6,114 nt of DNA from an uncultured Eubacteriales bacterium (GTDB lineage Bacteria; Bacillota; Clostridia; Oscillospirales; CAG-272): NCBI GenBank assembly GCA_900321265.1, contig ONVJ01000146.1, positions 1 to 6,114 of the forward strand, given 5' to 3'. Of this stretch, positions 1-5,012 are shown one piece after another (within the stretch, counting starts at the first letter, position 1; each line of letters opens with the position of its first letter). The notes under the pieces were generated by a model. It was not told the DNA's origin. It saw nothing but the letters and a program-made list of their open reading frames with translations, and searched no databases. The position numbers and the translations under genes were made by a program.

Positions 1-63
1 CTGCCGTGGTATCGACCGGCGCTGCCGTGGTATCGACCGGCGCTGCCGTGGTATCGACCGGCG
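1..63. repeat. Perfect 21-bp tandem repeat, at least three units
   Basis: Three identical 21-base units lie at 1-21, 22-42 and 43-63, and the array may continue past the left edge. A degenerate partial unit follows from 64. The period is seven codons, so on the minus strand each unit encodes the heptad A-P-V-D-T-T-A inside the lipoprotein linker. Changes in copy number would keep the frame. The complete base identity, including third positions, points to recent expansion by strand slippage or recombination. Confidence 0.93.
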
Positions 64-208
64 CAACGGTAGTTTCTTCAGCCTGCAAAGATCCGCCGGT
101 GCAGCCGGCCGCAAGAGGCAGGATCACCGTCATCAAAGCGAGAAATATCGAAAAGCAGGTCCGGAGATTTCGGGTCTTCGCCTTCTTATTGCTGGTCGTC
201 CTCATCAT
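1..208 (-). CDS. N-terminal part of a secreted lipoprotein with a Thr/Pro/Asp repeat linker (truncated by window edge)
   Basis: The minus strand from 208 is open to the left edge, so about 69 residues are visible. The protein starts MMRTTSNKKAK, a basic n-region with several Lys and Arg. A hydrophobic stretch follows (residues about 18-34), then a lipobox reading L-A-A-G-C with the lipidated cysteine at residue 36 (codon 103-101). After TGGSLQAEE the chain enters a heptad repeat, A-P-V-D-T-T-A, three copies to the edge. By family knowledge this is a type II signal peptide followed by a flexible surface linker; the functional domain lies outside the window and cannot be named. The ATG at 208-206 shares one base with the stop of the upstream isomerase gene (TGATG). 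It has AAAGG at 221-217, eight bases away, so it is better placed than the second ATG at 205. The overlap implies translational coupling. A substrate-binding or other cell-surface protein is possible but unproven. Confidence 0.8.
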   Translation of the reverse strand, partial: MMRTTSNKKAKTRNLRTCFSIFLALMTVILPLAAGCTGGSLQAEETTVAPVDTTAAPVDTTAAPVDTTA

Positions 209-1110
209 CACACCGACCTTTGCATGAACTCGACTATCTCGCGGGCCGTCCTCATCATCGCGACGCGGATCTCCGAAGGCATCCTGCCGAGCTCTCCGAT
301 CGGCTCCATGTTGAGAGTGCCGGAATATCCGACCTCCGCCAGCGCCCCGAAGACTCCCTTCCAGTCGATCCTCCCGTAGCCCGGGAAGAGGTGCAGGTCC
401 TCGTAGATCGGGGAGATCTTTCCGTAGTTGTCGTTCAGGTGCAGCGAACCCAGCCGCTTCCCGTATGCCCTGATCATTGCCGGGATATCCTGACCGGCGA
501 TGTTGGCGTGACCGGTGTCGAGGCAGAAAAAGACTCTGTCGCTGCCGATCAGATCATGCAGCCTGATGAGGTCCTCAGCCCTTGAAAAGGCAAATCCCGG
601 ATCGGTGGGAAGTCCCTTGTGCTTGTGATCGAAGAGGTTCTCGATGTGGATCTCTACTCCGCAGTCGGCGGCGTGGCCCGTCATCGATCCGAACCACTCT
701 GCGTTGACCGCGATGATCCTGTCGCGGACAGATTCGTCGGGCATCGGCATCCATCTTTCGAGCGGGTGGAAGACAAGCCTTTCGCAGCCGAGCATCGCGC
801 AGGCGTCAAAGTTTCTGAGCGTCAGCGCCGAGGGCATGCTGAAGGAAAAATCCTCCCCGATCTCCCTTTTGTGCCGCCAGTAGGCGTGGCACTGGCCGAC
901 CTTAAGGCCGGCGGCCGCGATCTCGCCGCCCACCCCGCGGATGAACTTCTCCCAGTCGGGTTTTCTCATCGGCGCGTCTTCGCCGTCGCAGAAATAGCTG
1001 AGCCAGAAATCGATATACTCGAAACCTGCCTCCGCCACTTCCGCAAGAGCGGTGGAGAGATCCGAGACCTTGTTGATCTTTCCGCCGGAAATACTTATCG
1101 GATTCTTCAA
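208..1110 (-). CDS. Sugar-phosphate isomerase/epimerase-like TIM-barrel protein (xylose isomerase-like / AP endonuclease 2 fold)
   Basis: Member of the xylose isomerase-like TIM-barrel superfamily, which holds metal-dependent sugar isomerases, epimerases and dehydratases as well as endonuclease IV. Numbered from the upstream ATG at 1134, the probable metal ligands are Glu165 (IHIEN), Asp206 and His209 (CLDTGHAN), His232 (SLHLND) and Glu277 (NMEP), in the order and spacing usual for the family. His83 (QCHAYW) and His123 (VFHPLE) also line the predicted active site. The substrate cannot be read from sequence. I place the start at TTG 1110-1108, giving MKNPISISGGK and 300 residues: GGAG at 1122-1119 sits eight bases upstream, while the in-frame ATG at 1134 has no ribosome binding site and coincides with the predicted transcription start. 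The gene has its own promoter at 1170-1142 and its stop overlaps the lipoprotein start. The gene is intact. The family call is firm; the exact start and reaction are not. Confidence 0.88.
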   Translation of the reverse strand: MKNPISISGGKINKVSDLSTALAEVAEAGFEYIDFWLSYFCDGEDAPMRKPDWEKFIRGVGGEIAAAGLKVGQCHAYWRHKREIGEDFSFSMPSALTLRNFDACAMLGCERLVFHPLERWMPMPDESVRDRIIAVNAEWFGSMTGHAADCGVEIHIENLFDHKHKGLPTDPGFAFSRAEDLIRLHDLIGSDRVFFCLDTGHANIAGQDIPAMIRAYGKRLGSLHLNDNYGKISPIYEDLHLFPGYGRIDWKGVFGALAEVGYSGTLNMEPIGELGRMPSEIRVAMMRTAREIVEFMQRSV

Positions 1111-1141
1111 TTCGGTTTCTCCAAATAAAAACATATATTAT

Positions 1142-1170
1142 ATAATAACATAATTCGGGCGAAAATTCAA
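1142..1170 (-). promoter_or_regulatory. Promoter of the isomerase-lipoprotein unit
   Basis: Minus-strand -35 TTGAAT at 1170-1165, a 17-base spacer, and -10 TATTAT at 1147-1142, preceded by TG one base upstream (1150-1149), an extended -10. Transcription would start near 1135, about 25 bases ahead of the TTG start codon. A TATAAT at 1142-1137 is also present, but it lies 22 bases from this -35 box. The -35 box covers the loop side and 3' arm of the hairpin at 1153-1188. Confidence 0.65.
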
Positions 1171-1188
1171 CAAAATTTTCACCCGAAT
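1153..1188 (-). terminator. Hairpin ending the serCA operon, overlapping the next promoter
   Basis: Arms at 1153-1167 and 1174-1188 form a 15-bp stem with a six-base loop. The single imperfection (1160 opposite 1181) is a G-U pair in minus-strand RNA but a C-A mismatch in plus-strand RNA, which favours action on minus-strand transcripts from serA, whose stop is about 60 bases upstream. On the minus strand the hairpin is followed by an A/T-rich run rather than a pure U tract, and preceded by an A-rich run. Read on the plus strand it is followed by a T-rich stretch (1191-1211), so it could work in both directions. An operator role is an alternative. Confidence 0.65.
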
Positions 1189-1250
1189 CTGTTATTTCTT
1201 TTGTCTTTTTTCCGACCGGCGGGAAGCCTTCTCCGGCGCTCGCGGGTGGT

Positions 1251-2423
1251 TCAGATGAACCTGACTCTGAGCACTCCCTGGATAGCCGAGATCGACGCGG
1301 AGATCTCATCCTCGAGGCCGGCGAATTTGCCGTCGGCGATCTCAAGCAGCGTGCAGGCGTTGTCCCCGCGCGACTTGTTGGTCATATTCTCGATGTTGAT
1401 CCCTCTGCCTGACAGCACCGACGTGATCCCCGCGATGAGCGAGGGAAGATTTTTGTGCAGCACGACGACCTTCCGGTTTCCGGTCGCGGGCATGTCGATG
1501 TTCGGGAAGTTGACCGAGTTGCGGATGTTTCCGTTTTCGATATAGTCCTTCAGCTCATCGGCGGCCATGACGGCGCAGTTGTCCTCCGCCTCACCGGTGG
1601 ACGCGCCGAGGTGAGGAATGTTGATGATGCCGGGGACCTTTACCGTCTCTTCGGTCGGGAAGTCGGTGACGTAGGAGGCGACCTTGCCGCTCTCAAGCGC
1701 CGCGGCGATGTCGGGGACGTTTACGAGGTCGGCTCTCGCGAGGTTGATGAGGCGGACGCCATTCTTCATTTTGGCGAGGCTCTCGATGTTTATCATCCCC
1801 CTCGTCGTCGGCAGGGACGGGATGTGCAGGGTTATGTAGTCGGCCTGCTCATAGATCTCGTCGAGCGATCTGGCGTGTCTGACGCTCCTGGAAAGCCTCC
1901 AGGCGGCGTCGACGGTGATATAAGGATCATATCCTATGACGTCCATCCCGAGGTGGGTCGCGACGTTGGCGACAAGCCCGCCGATCGCTCCGAGACCGAC
2001 GATGCCGAGCGTCTTTCCGGCAAGCTCGACTCCGGCAAAGGCTCCCTTGCCCTTTTCCACCGTTTTCGCGACGTCCTGGCCCTCACCGATCGTCTTTACC
2101 CAGTCGATCCCGGCGATGATCCCTCTCGATGCGAGAGTGAGCGCGCAGAGGACGAGCTCCTTTACGGCGTTGGCGTTGGCGCCAGGCGTGTTGAAGACGA
2201 CGATACCGGCCTCTGAGCAGCGGTCGATCGGGATGTTGTTGACTCCGGCGCCGCAGCGCGCGATGGCGAGCAGCTCGGGGTTGAACTCCATGTCGTGGAG
2301 AGCGGCGGATCTGACCATTATCGCGTCGGCACCGGCAACGTCCTCGCCGACGTTATATACCGCGCGGTCGAACCTGTCGGTGCCGCAGGCGGCGATCTTG
2401 TTCATGAGTTTTATGTTCTTCAC
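1251..2423 (-). CDS. serA: D-3-phosphoglycerate dehydrogenase with C-terminal ACT domain
   Basis: Catalyses NAD-dependent oxidation of 3-phosphoglycerate to 3-phosphohydroxypyruvate, the first step of cytoplasmic serine synthesis. The 390 residues show an N-terminal substrate domain with VRSAALHD (about 37-44) and GAGVNNIP (58-65). A Rossmann domain carries GLGAIG (143-148) and an acidic residue for NAD at Asp166 (GYDPY). The family catalytic residues are visible as Arg230 (NLARADLV), Glu258 or Glu259 (TDFPTEE) and His271 (PHLGAST). An ACT domain (about 318-390, from VVVLHKNLP to the end) probably senses serine. The length fits the short PGDH type common in Clostridia. The start is GTG at 2423-2421, with AGAGG eight bases upstream. 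The gene follows serC after an 18-base gap, so the two are co-transcribed. The residue after the catalytic Arg is Ala, where Gly is usual in this family. Confidence 0.96.
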   Translation of the reverse strand: MKNIKLMNKIAACGTDRFDRAVYNVGEDVAGADAIMVRSAALHDMEFNPELLAIARCGAGVNNIPIDRCSEAGIVVFNTPGANANAVKELVLCALTLASRGIIAGIDWVKTIGEGQDVAKTVEKGKGAFAGVELAGKTLGIVGLGAIGGLVANVATHLGMDVIGYDPYITVDAAWRLSRSVRHARSLDEIYEQADYITLHIPSLPTTRGMINIESLAKMKNGVRLINLARADLVNVPDIAAALESGKVASYVTDFPTEETVKVPGIINIPHLGASTGEAEDNCAVMAADELKDYIENGNIRNSVNFPNIDMPATGNRKVVVLHKNLPSLIAGITSVLSGRGINIENMTNKSRGDNACTLLEIADGKFAGLEDEISASISAIQGVLRVRFI

Positions 2424-2441
2424 TGTATTTTCCTCTTCTCT

Positions 2442-3530
2442 TCAGGCTTTGGGGTTCTTGCGGGCGAAGTCCTCCATGAAGGCGACGAGCTTCTCGACGC
2501 CCTCATAGGGCATAGCATTGTAGATCGAGGCTCTCATGCCGCCCACCGAGCGGTGTCCCTTGAGGTTCTTCAGTCCGGCGGCGGTCGACTCGGCGGCAAA
2601 CTTCTTGTCGAGATCGGCGTCTCCGGTGACGAAGGTGACGTTCATCATCGAGCGGTGCTCCTTCATGACCGGGGCGATGTAGTAGTTCTGGCTGTCGAGG
2701 TAGTCGTAGAGGAGAGCGGCCTTCTTCTCGTTGCGCCGCTTCATCTCCTCAAGGCCGCCGATCGAGAGTATCCACTCATAGACGAGGCCCGCCATATAGA
2801 TGGTATAGCAGGGCGGAGTGTTGTACATCGAGCCGTTGTCCGCCATCGTCTTCCAGTCGAGCATGGTCGGGCATACCGGCCTCGATCTGCCGAGGAGATC
2901 CTTGCGGACGATGACGAGTGTCATTCCGGCGGGAGCCATGTTCTTCTGGGCTCCGGCGTAGATGACGCCGAACTTCGTCACGTCGACCGGCTCGGAGATG
3001 ATGCAGGAGGACATGTCGGCGACGAGCGGAACGTCTCCGGTATCGGGAATGTAGTTGTATTTGGTTCCGTATATCGTGTTGTTGAAGCAGATGTGCAGAT
3101 ACGAAGTTCCCTCTCTCAGATCGCCGCGTGTCACGTGCGGGACATAGCGGAAGCCGTCGGGCTTGCTGGTCGCGATGCAGGCGGCGTCGCCGAATTTCTG
3201 AGCCTCGGTGAAAGCCTTGCCCGAGAACTGACCGGATACGACGTAGTCGGCCTTGCCTCCCTCGGGGAGCAGGTTGAGGGGAACGGCGGCGAACTGCGTC
3301 GACGCGCCTCCCTGAAGGAAGAGCACTGCGTAGTCGTCGGGGATGTTCATGAGCTTACGGAGATCGGCCTCGGCTTTCAGGATGATCGGCTCGAAATCCG
3401 GCGAACGGTGGGACATCTCTGCCACAGACATTCCGGAAGTGCCGTAACAAACCATTTCGGCCGCCGCGCGTTCAAGCACGGGGAGCGGCAGCATAGAAGG
3501 ACCTGCGGAGAAATTGTAGACACGTTCCAT
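2442..3530 (-). CDS. serC: Phosphoserine aminotransferase
   Basis: PLP-dependent enzyme that converts 3-phosphohydroxypyruvate and glutamate to O-phosphoserine and 2-oxoglutarate; class V aminotransferase fold, cytoplasmic. From ATG 3530-3528 the protein has 362 residues, the usual SerC length. It begins MERVYNFSAGPSMLP, the family N-terminal signature. Visible landmarks are SHRSPDF (40-46), QGGASTQF (73-80), Asp172 in VADMSS (contacts the PLP ring), the Schiff-base lysine Lys196 in YAGAQKN, and a C-terminal GHRSVGGMRASIYNAMPYEGV block that contributes to phosphate binding. The position of the PLP-stacking tryptophan of E. coli SerC (Trp102) is Phe102 here, a conservative aromatic change. I chose ATG 3530 because GAGGTG (3542-3537) sits six bases upstream. 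An in-frame TTG at 3557 lies next to the predicted transcription start and has no ribosome binding site. First gene of the serCA operon. Confidence 0.97.
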   Translation of the reverse strand: MERVYNFSAGPSMLPLPVLERAAAEMVCYGTSGMSVAEMSHRSPDFEPIILKAEADLRKLMNIPDDYAVLFLQGGASTQFAAVPLNLLPEGGKADYVVSGQFSGKAFTEAQKFGDAACIATSKPDGFRYVPHVTRGDLREGTSYLHICFNNTIYGTKYNYIPDTGDVPLVADMSSCIISEPVDVTKFGVIYAGAQKNMAPAGMTLVIVRKDLLGRSRPVCPTMLDWKTMADNGSMYNTPPCYTIYMAGLVYEWILSIGGLEEMKRRNEKKAALLYDYLDSQNYYIAPVMKEHRSMMNVTFVTGDADLDKKFAAESTAAGLKNLKGHRSVGGMRASIYNAMPYEGVEKLVAFMEDFARKNPKA

Positions 3531-3536
3531 AGTAAA

Positions 3537-3542
3537 CACCTC
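3537..3542 (-). promoter_or_regulatory. serC ribosome binding site
   Basis: GAGGTG on the minus strand, six bases ahead of ATG 3530. It decides the serC start against the upstream in-frame TTG at 3557. Confidence 0.85.
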
Positions 3543-3559
3543 AGAAAAAATTTTCAATA

Positions 3560-3588
3560 ATTATACCACTTTTTTTCTTTTAAGTCAA
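3560..3588 (-). promoter_or_regulatory. Near-consensus housekeeping promoter of the serCA operon
   Basis: Minus-strand -35 TTGACT at 3588-3583, a 17-base spacer rich in A, and a perfect -10 TATAAT at 3565-3560, preceded by TGG, an extended -10. Transcription should start near 3553, giving a leader of about 23 bases. That is too short for a riboswitch or T-box between promoter and gene. Expression is therefore probably strong and set at initiation, with serine feedback acting on the ACT domain of SerA. Confidence 0.88.
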
Positions 3589-3603
3589 CACATTTTTCAC
3601 TTG

Positions 3604-3617
3604 GTCCGTCAACGGAC
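3604..3617. promoter_or_regulatory. Operator-like inverted repeat upstream of the serC promoter
   Basis: Six-base arms GTCCGT and ACGGAC separated by two bases form a near-perfect 14-base palindrome. It ends 15 bases upstream of the serC -35 box, where an activator or repressor could bind. In RNA an alternative short hairpin (CCGTC/GACGG) is possible. No specific regulator can be named. Confidence 0.4.
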
Positions 3618-3747
3618 GGGCAAAGCGACCGAAAAACCGCTTTTTCACCGGCGTTTTGAGCTGAAATCACGGCCTCCACGCTCTTTCTGCCGTAATAATA
3701 TCGCTTTTTTCGGTTCAATTGAGGAAAAACCGAGCGGCATGGCGCAG

Positions 3748-3797
3748 AAAAAAGACGGGGGTGTGTTAAAAAAGCCATTCTTTTCTAACACACCCTT
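3748..3797 (-). terminator. Rho-independent terminator-like hairpin of the upstream transcript
   Basis: On the minus strand, arms at 3795-3786 and 3768-3759 pair over ten bases. A G-U pair (3785 with 3769) follows, then five more pairs (3784-3780 with 3774-3770), closing a five-base loop. The mismatch becomes A-C in plus-strand RNA, so the stem is continuous only for minus-strand transcripts. Six Ts (3753-3748) follow after the five bases CCGTC. It would end transcription from the hydrolase-dehydrogenase operon, or from a small RNA, before serC. Confidence 0.75.
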
Positions 3798-3840
3798 TGG
3801 CTGCAGCGGCCGGGAATCCCTGAGAGTTGCCGTCTTTTTT
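3748..3840. repeat. 11-bp inverted repeat enclosing the terminator hairpin
   Basis: AAAAAAGACGG at 3748-3758 is the exact reverse complement of CCGTCTTTTTT at 3830-3840. It brackets the hairpin at 3759-3795 and a G/C-rich segment (3798-3829). The A-tract/T-tract edges mean that, if the outer arms pair, the structure ends in a U run on either strand, the signature of a bidirectional terminator. Confidence 0.75.
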
Positions 3841-3846
3841 TTATTA

Positions 3847-3907
3847 TTTGTCCTCTGAAAGCATGATTCTTCAGAGAATTTCAGGACAAAATCGCCGCGT
3901 TCCGGCG
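3847..3907 (-). other. Two adjacent hairpins in the dehydrogenase-serC gap
   Basis: In minus-strand order the first hairpin pairs 3907-3903 with 3897-3893 (CGCCG/CGGCG, five-base loop). The second has an eight-base outer stem (3890-3883 with 3854-3847, TTTGTCCT/AGGACAAA) and an inner five-base stem (3874-3870 with 3859-3855), with an eight-base bulge. The spacing to the terminator further on would suit a small structured RNA. They could also be plain 3'-UTR structure of the dehydrogenase message. No known RNA family motif was recognised. Confidence 0.4.
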
Positions 3908-3915
3908 CAGTGGGA

Positions 3916-3942
3916 ATGAATAATATTCATCAAAAATGAATA
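3916..3942. repeat. AT-rich palindrome cluster just after the dehydrogenase stop
   Basis: ATGAATA (3916-3922), TATTCAT (3924-3930) and ATGAATA again (3936-3942) give a 15-base palindrome overlapping a second hairpin with a five-base loop. The two foldings exclude each other. It begins 11 bases after the dehydrogenase stop codon. It also overlaps a weak minus-strand promoter-like pair (TTGGCT at 3947-3942, 16 bases, TATTAT at 3925-3920). Confidence 0.5.
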
Positions 3943-3953
3943 GCCAAGAAAGA

Positions 3954-5012
3954 TCAGATGTCGGTGAACATGACCTTTCCCTTTACCGCTCCCGGCGTTT
4001 TGAAGAGGGAGAAGGCCTCGGAGCAGTCTTTGAGGGAGAAGCGTCTGAAGATGAAGCTGTCGTCGAATTTCAGCCTTCCGTCCGAGAAGCACTCGGCCGT
4101 GAGCTGCCATTCCTTTCCGGGGAACGGAGCTGAATAACTCATCCATGAACCGGTCAGCAGGAACTCCTTGCGGTTCATGTTCTCCCACATGCGCGGAGTG
4201 AATACGACCTCGGTGTGCGGGGTTCCGATGCAGCAGACAGAGGCCTTGTTGGCAGCCAGTTCGAAGGCCATCCTGACGGTGACTGGAGAGCCCGCGGTCT
4301 CGTATACGGCTCCGAAGCCCTCGCCGCCGGTGTAATCGGATGCTTTTTTCAGATAATCGGGATCAGAGGTGTCAAATACCGCGTCGGCGCCCAGCCTGAG
4401 GGCAAGATCGAGTCGCTCCTTGACAAGATCGAAAACGACTACCCTGCGCGCCCCGAAGATCTTCGCCCACTGGGCGGTGAACATGCCGATCGTCCCGCCT
4501 CCGCAGATCGCGGTATACTCGCCCGTCCTGTAGCCGTTGCAGGCGATACCGTGGGCGGCGACCGTCGCCGGTTCGAACATCGCCGCCTGCTCGAAGGGAA
4601 CGTCGGGCGAATACTTCACGGCGTTGACGGCGGGAAGCACCACGTATTCGGCGAAGCTTCCCTGCTCTCTCGAACCGATGAAGGAATAGTGCTTGCAGAG
4701 CGAGTAGTTTCCTCTCGCGCAGTCGGCGCACTTCATGCAGGGCTTGAGGGGAGCACCGGATACCGTATCGCCCTCCCGCAGGCCGGTCACGCCCTCCCCG
4801 AGCATATCCACCGTCCCCGAAAACTCATGCCCGAGGACGACGGGATAGAAGTGCGCACCGTTCGAGAGAACGCGGGGGATGTCGGAGCCGCAGATGCCCG
4901 CGGCCCTGACTCTGACTCTGACCTCTCCGGGACCCGGGAGCGGTTTTTCCCAGTCGGCGTATCTTATGTCCTCATTTCCGAAGAGGACTGCGGCCTTCAT
5001 CATCTCACTCAT
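3954..5012 (-). CDS. Zinc-dependent medium-chain dehydrogenase, galactitol-1-phosphate 5-dehydrogenase (GatD)-like
   Basis: A 352-residue medium-chain dehydrogenase/reductase that should interconvert a polyol (or polyol phosphate) and a ketose with NAD(H). Catalytic zinc ligands appear as Cys41 (GICGSD), His62 and Glu63 (LGHEFSG), with Glu147 (FEPATV). The structural zinc site is Cys92, Cys95, Cys98 and Cys106. The Rossmann loop GGGTIG (171-176) and Asp195 at the end of the second strand favour NAD over NADP. Segments such as SNGAHFYPVVLGHEFSG, FIGSREQGSFAEY and TGSWMSYSAPFPGKEW closely resemble my recollection of E. coli GatD. The true substrate may differ, because no PTS or other galactitol genes are in view. 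The ATG at 5012 overlaps the hydrolase gene by eight bases and has GGAGGAG upstream (5029-5023), ten bases away; ATGs at 5003 and 5000 are less well placed. It is the last gene before the hairpin-rich gap. Confidence 0.9.
   Translation of the reverse strand: MSEMMKAAVLFGNEDIRYADWEKPLPGPGEVRVRVRAAGICGSDIPRVLSNGAHFYPVVLGHEFSGTVDMLGEGVTGLREGDTVSGAPLKPCMKCADCARGNYSLCKHYSFIGSREQGSFAEYVVLPAVNAVKYSPDVPFEQAAMFEPATVAAHGIACNGYRTGEYTAICGGGTIGMFTAQWAKIFGARRVVVFDLVKERLDLALRLGADAVFDTSDPDYLKKASDYTGGEGFGAVYETAGSPVTVRMAFELAANKASVCCIGTPHTEVVFTPRMWENMNRKEFLLTGSWMSYSAPFPGKEWQLTAECFSDGRLKFDDSFIFRRFSLKDCSEAFSLFKTPGAVKGKVMFTDI

Noticed and set aside
6..227. Plus-strand frame of 73 residues with VVSTGAA repeats
   Set aside because: It is the reverse reading of the 21-base repeat. 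The minus strand gives a coherent lipoprotein signal, lipobox, ribosome binding site and overlap with the upstream gene.
1211..1245. G/C-rich imperfect hairpin just after serA
   Set aside because: Pairing is interrupted and followed by an A-rich rather than T-rich run on the minus strand; the stem at 1153-1188 is a far better terminator.
902..1345. Minus-strand frame of 147 residues spanning the serA end, the terminator and the isomerase beginning
   Set aside because: It is out of frame with both genes, crosses the terminator and promoter, and its sequence is Arg/Ser-rich with no family resemblance.
1455..2216. Plus-strand frame of 253 residues opposite serA
   Set aside because: Antisense shadow with Asp/Val/Gly-rich composition. 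The serA reading has all catalytic motifs.
3531..3557. TTG at 3557 as an earlier serC start
   Set aside because: It lies next to the predicted transcription start and has no ribosome binding site. ATG 3530 has GAGGTG at the right distance and gives the standard SerC N-terminus.
2295..3560. Plus-strand frame of 421 residues opposite serC
   Set aside because: Antisense shadow of a certain serC gene. The translation is rich in Val, Gly, Arg, His and Asp without recognisable domains, and it runs into the serC promoter region.
3554..3778. Minus-strand frame of 74 residues between the dehydrogenase and serC
   Set aside because: It begins inside the terminator hairpin loop, has no ribosome binding site, and its end is the serC promoter.
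3798..3830. TPP-riboswitch-like CTGAGAG motif on the plus strand
   Set aside because: Only the short motif matches. The other conserved elements and a downstream thiamine gene on that strand are absent.
3601..3858. Plus-strand frame of 85 residues in the same gap
   Set aside because: It runs through the operator-like repeat, the terminator hairpin and its T-tracts; no ribosome binding site and no sensible composition.
3541..3950. A T-box or serine-responsive riboswitch ahead of serC
   Set aside because: No T-box consensus was found on the minus strand, and the strong promoter lies downstream of all the hairpins, leaving too short a leader.
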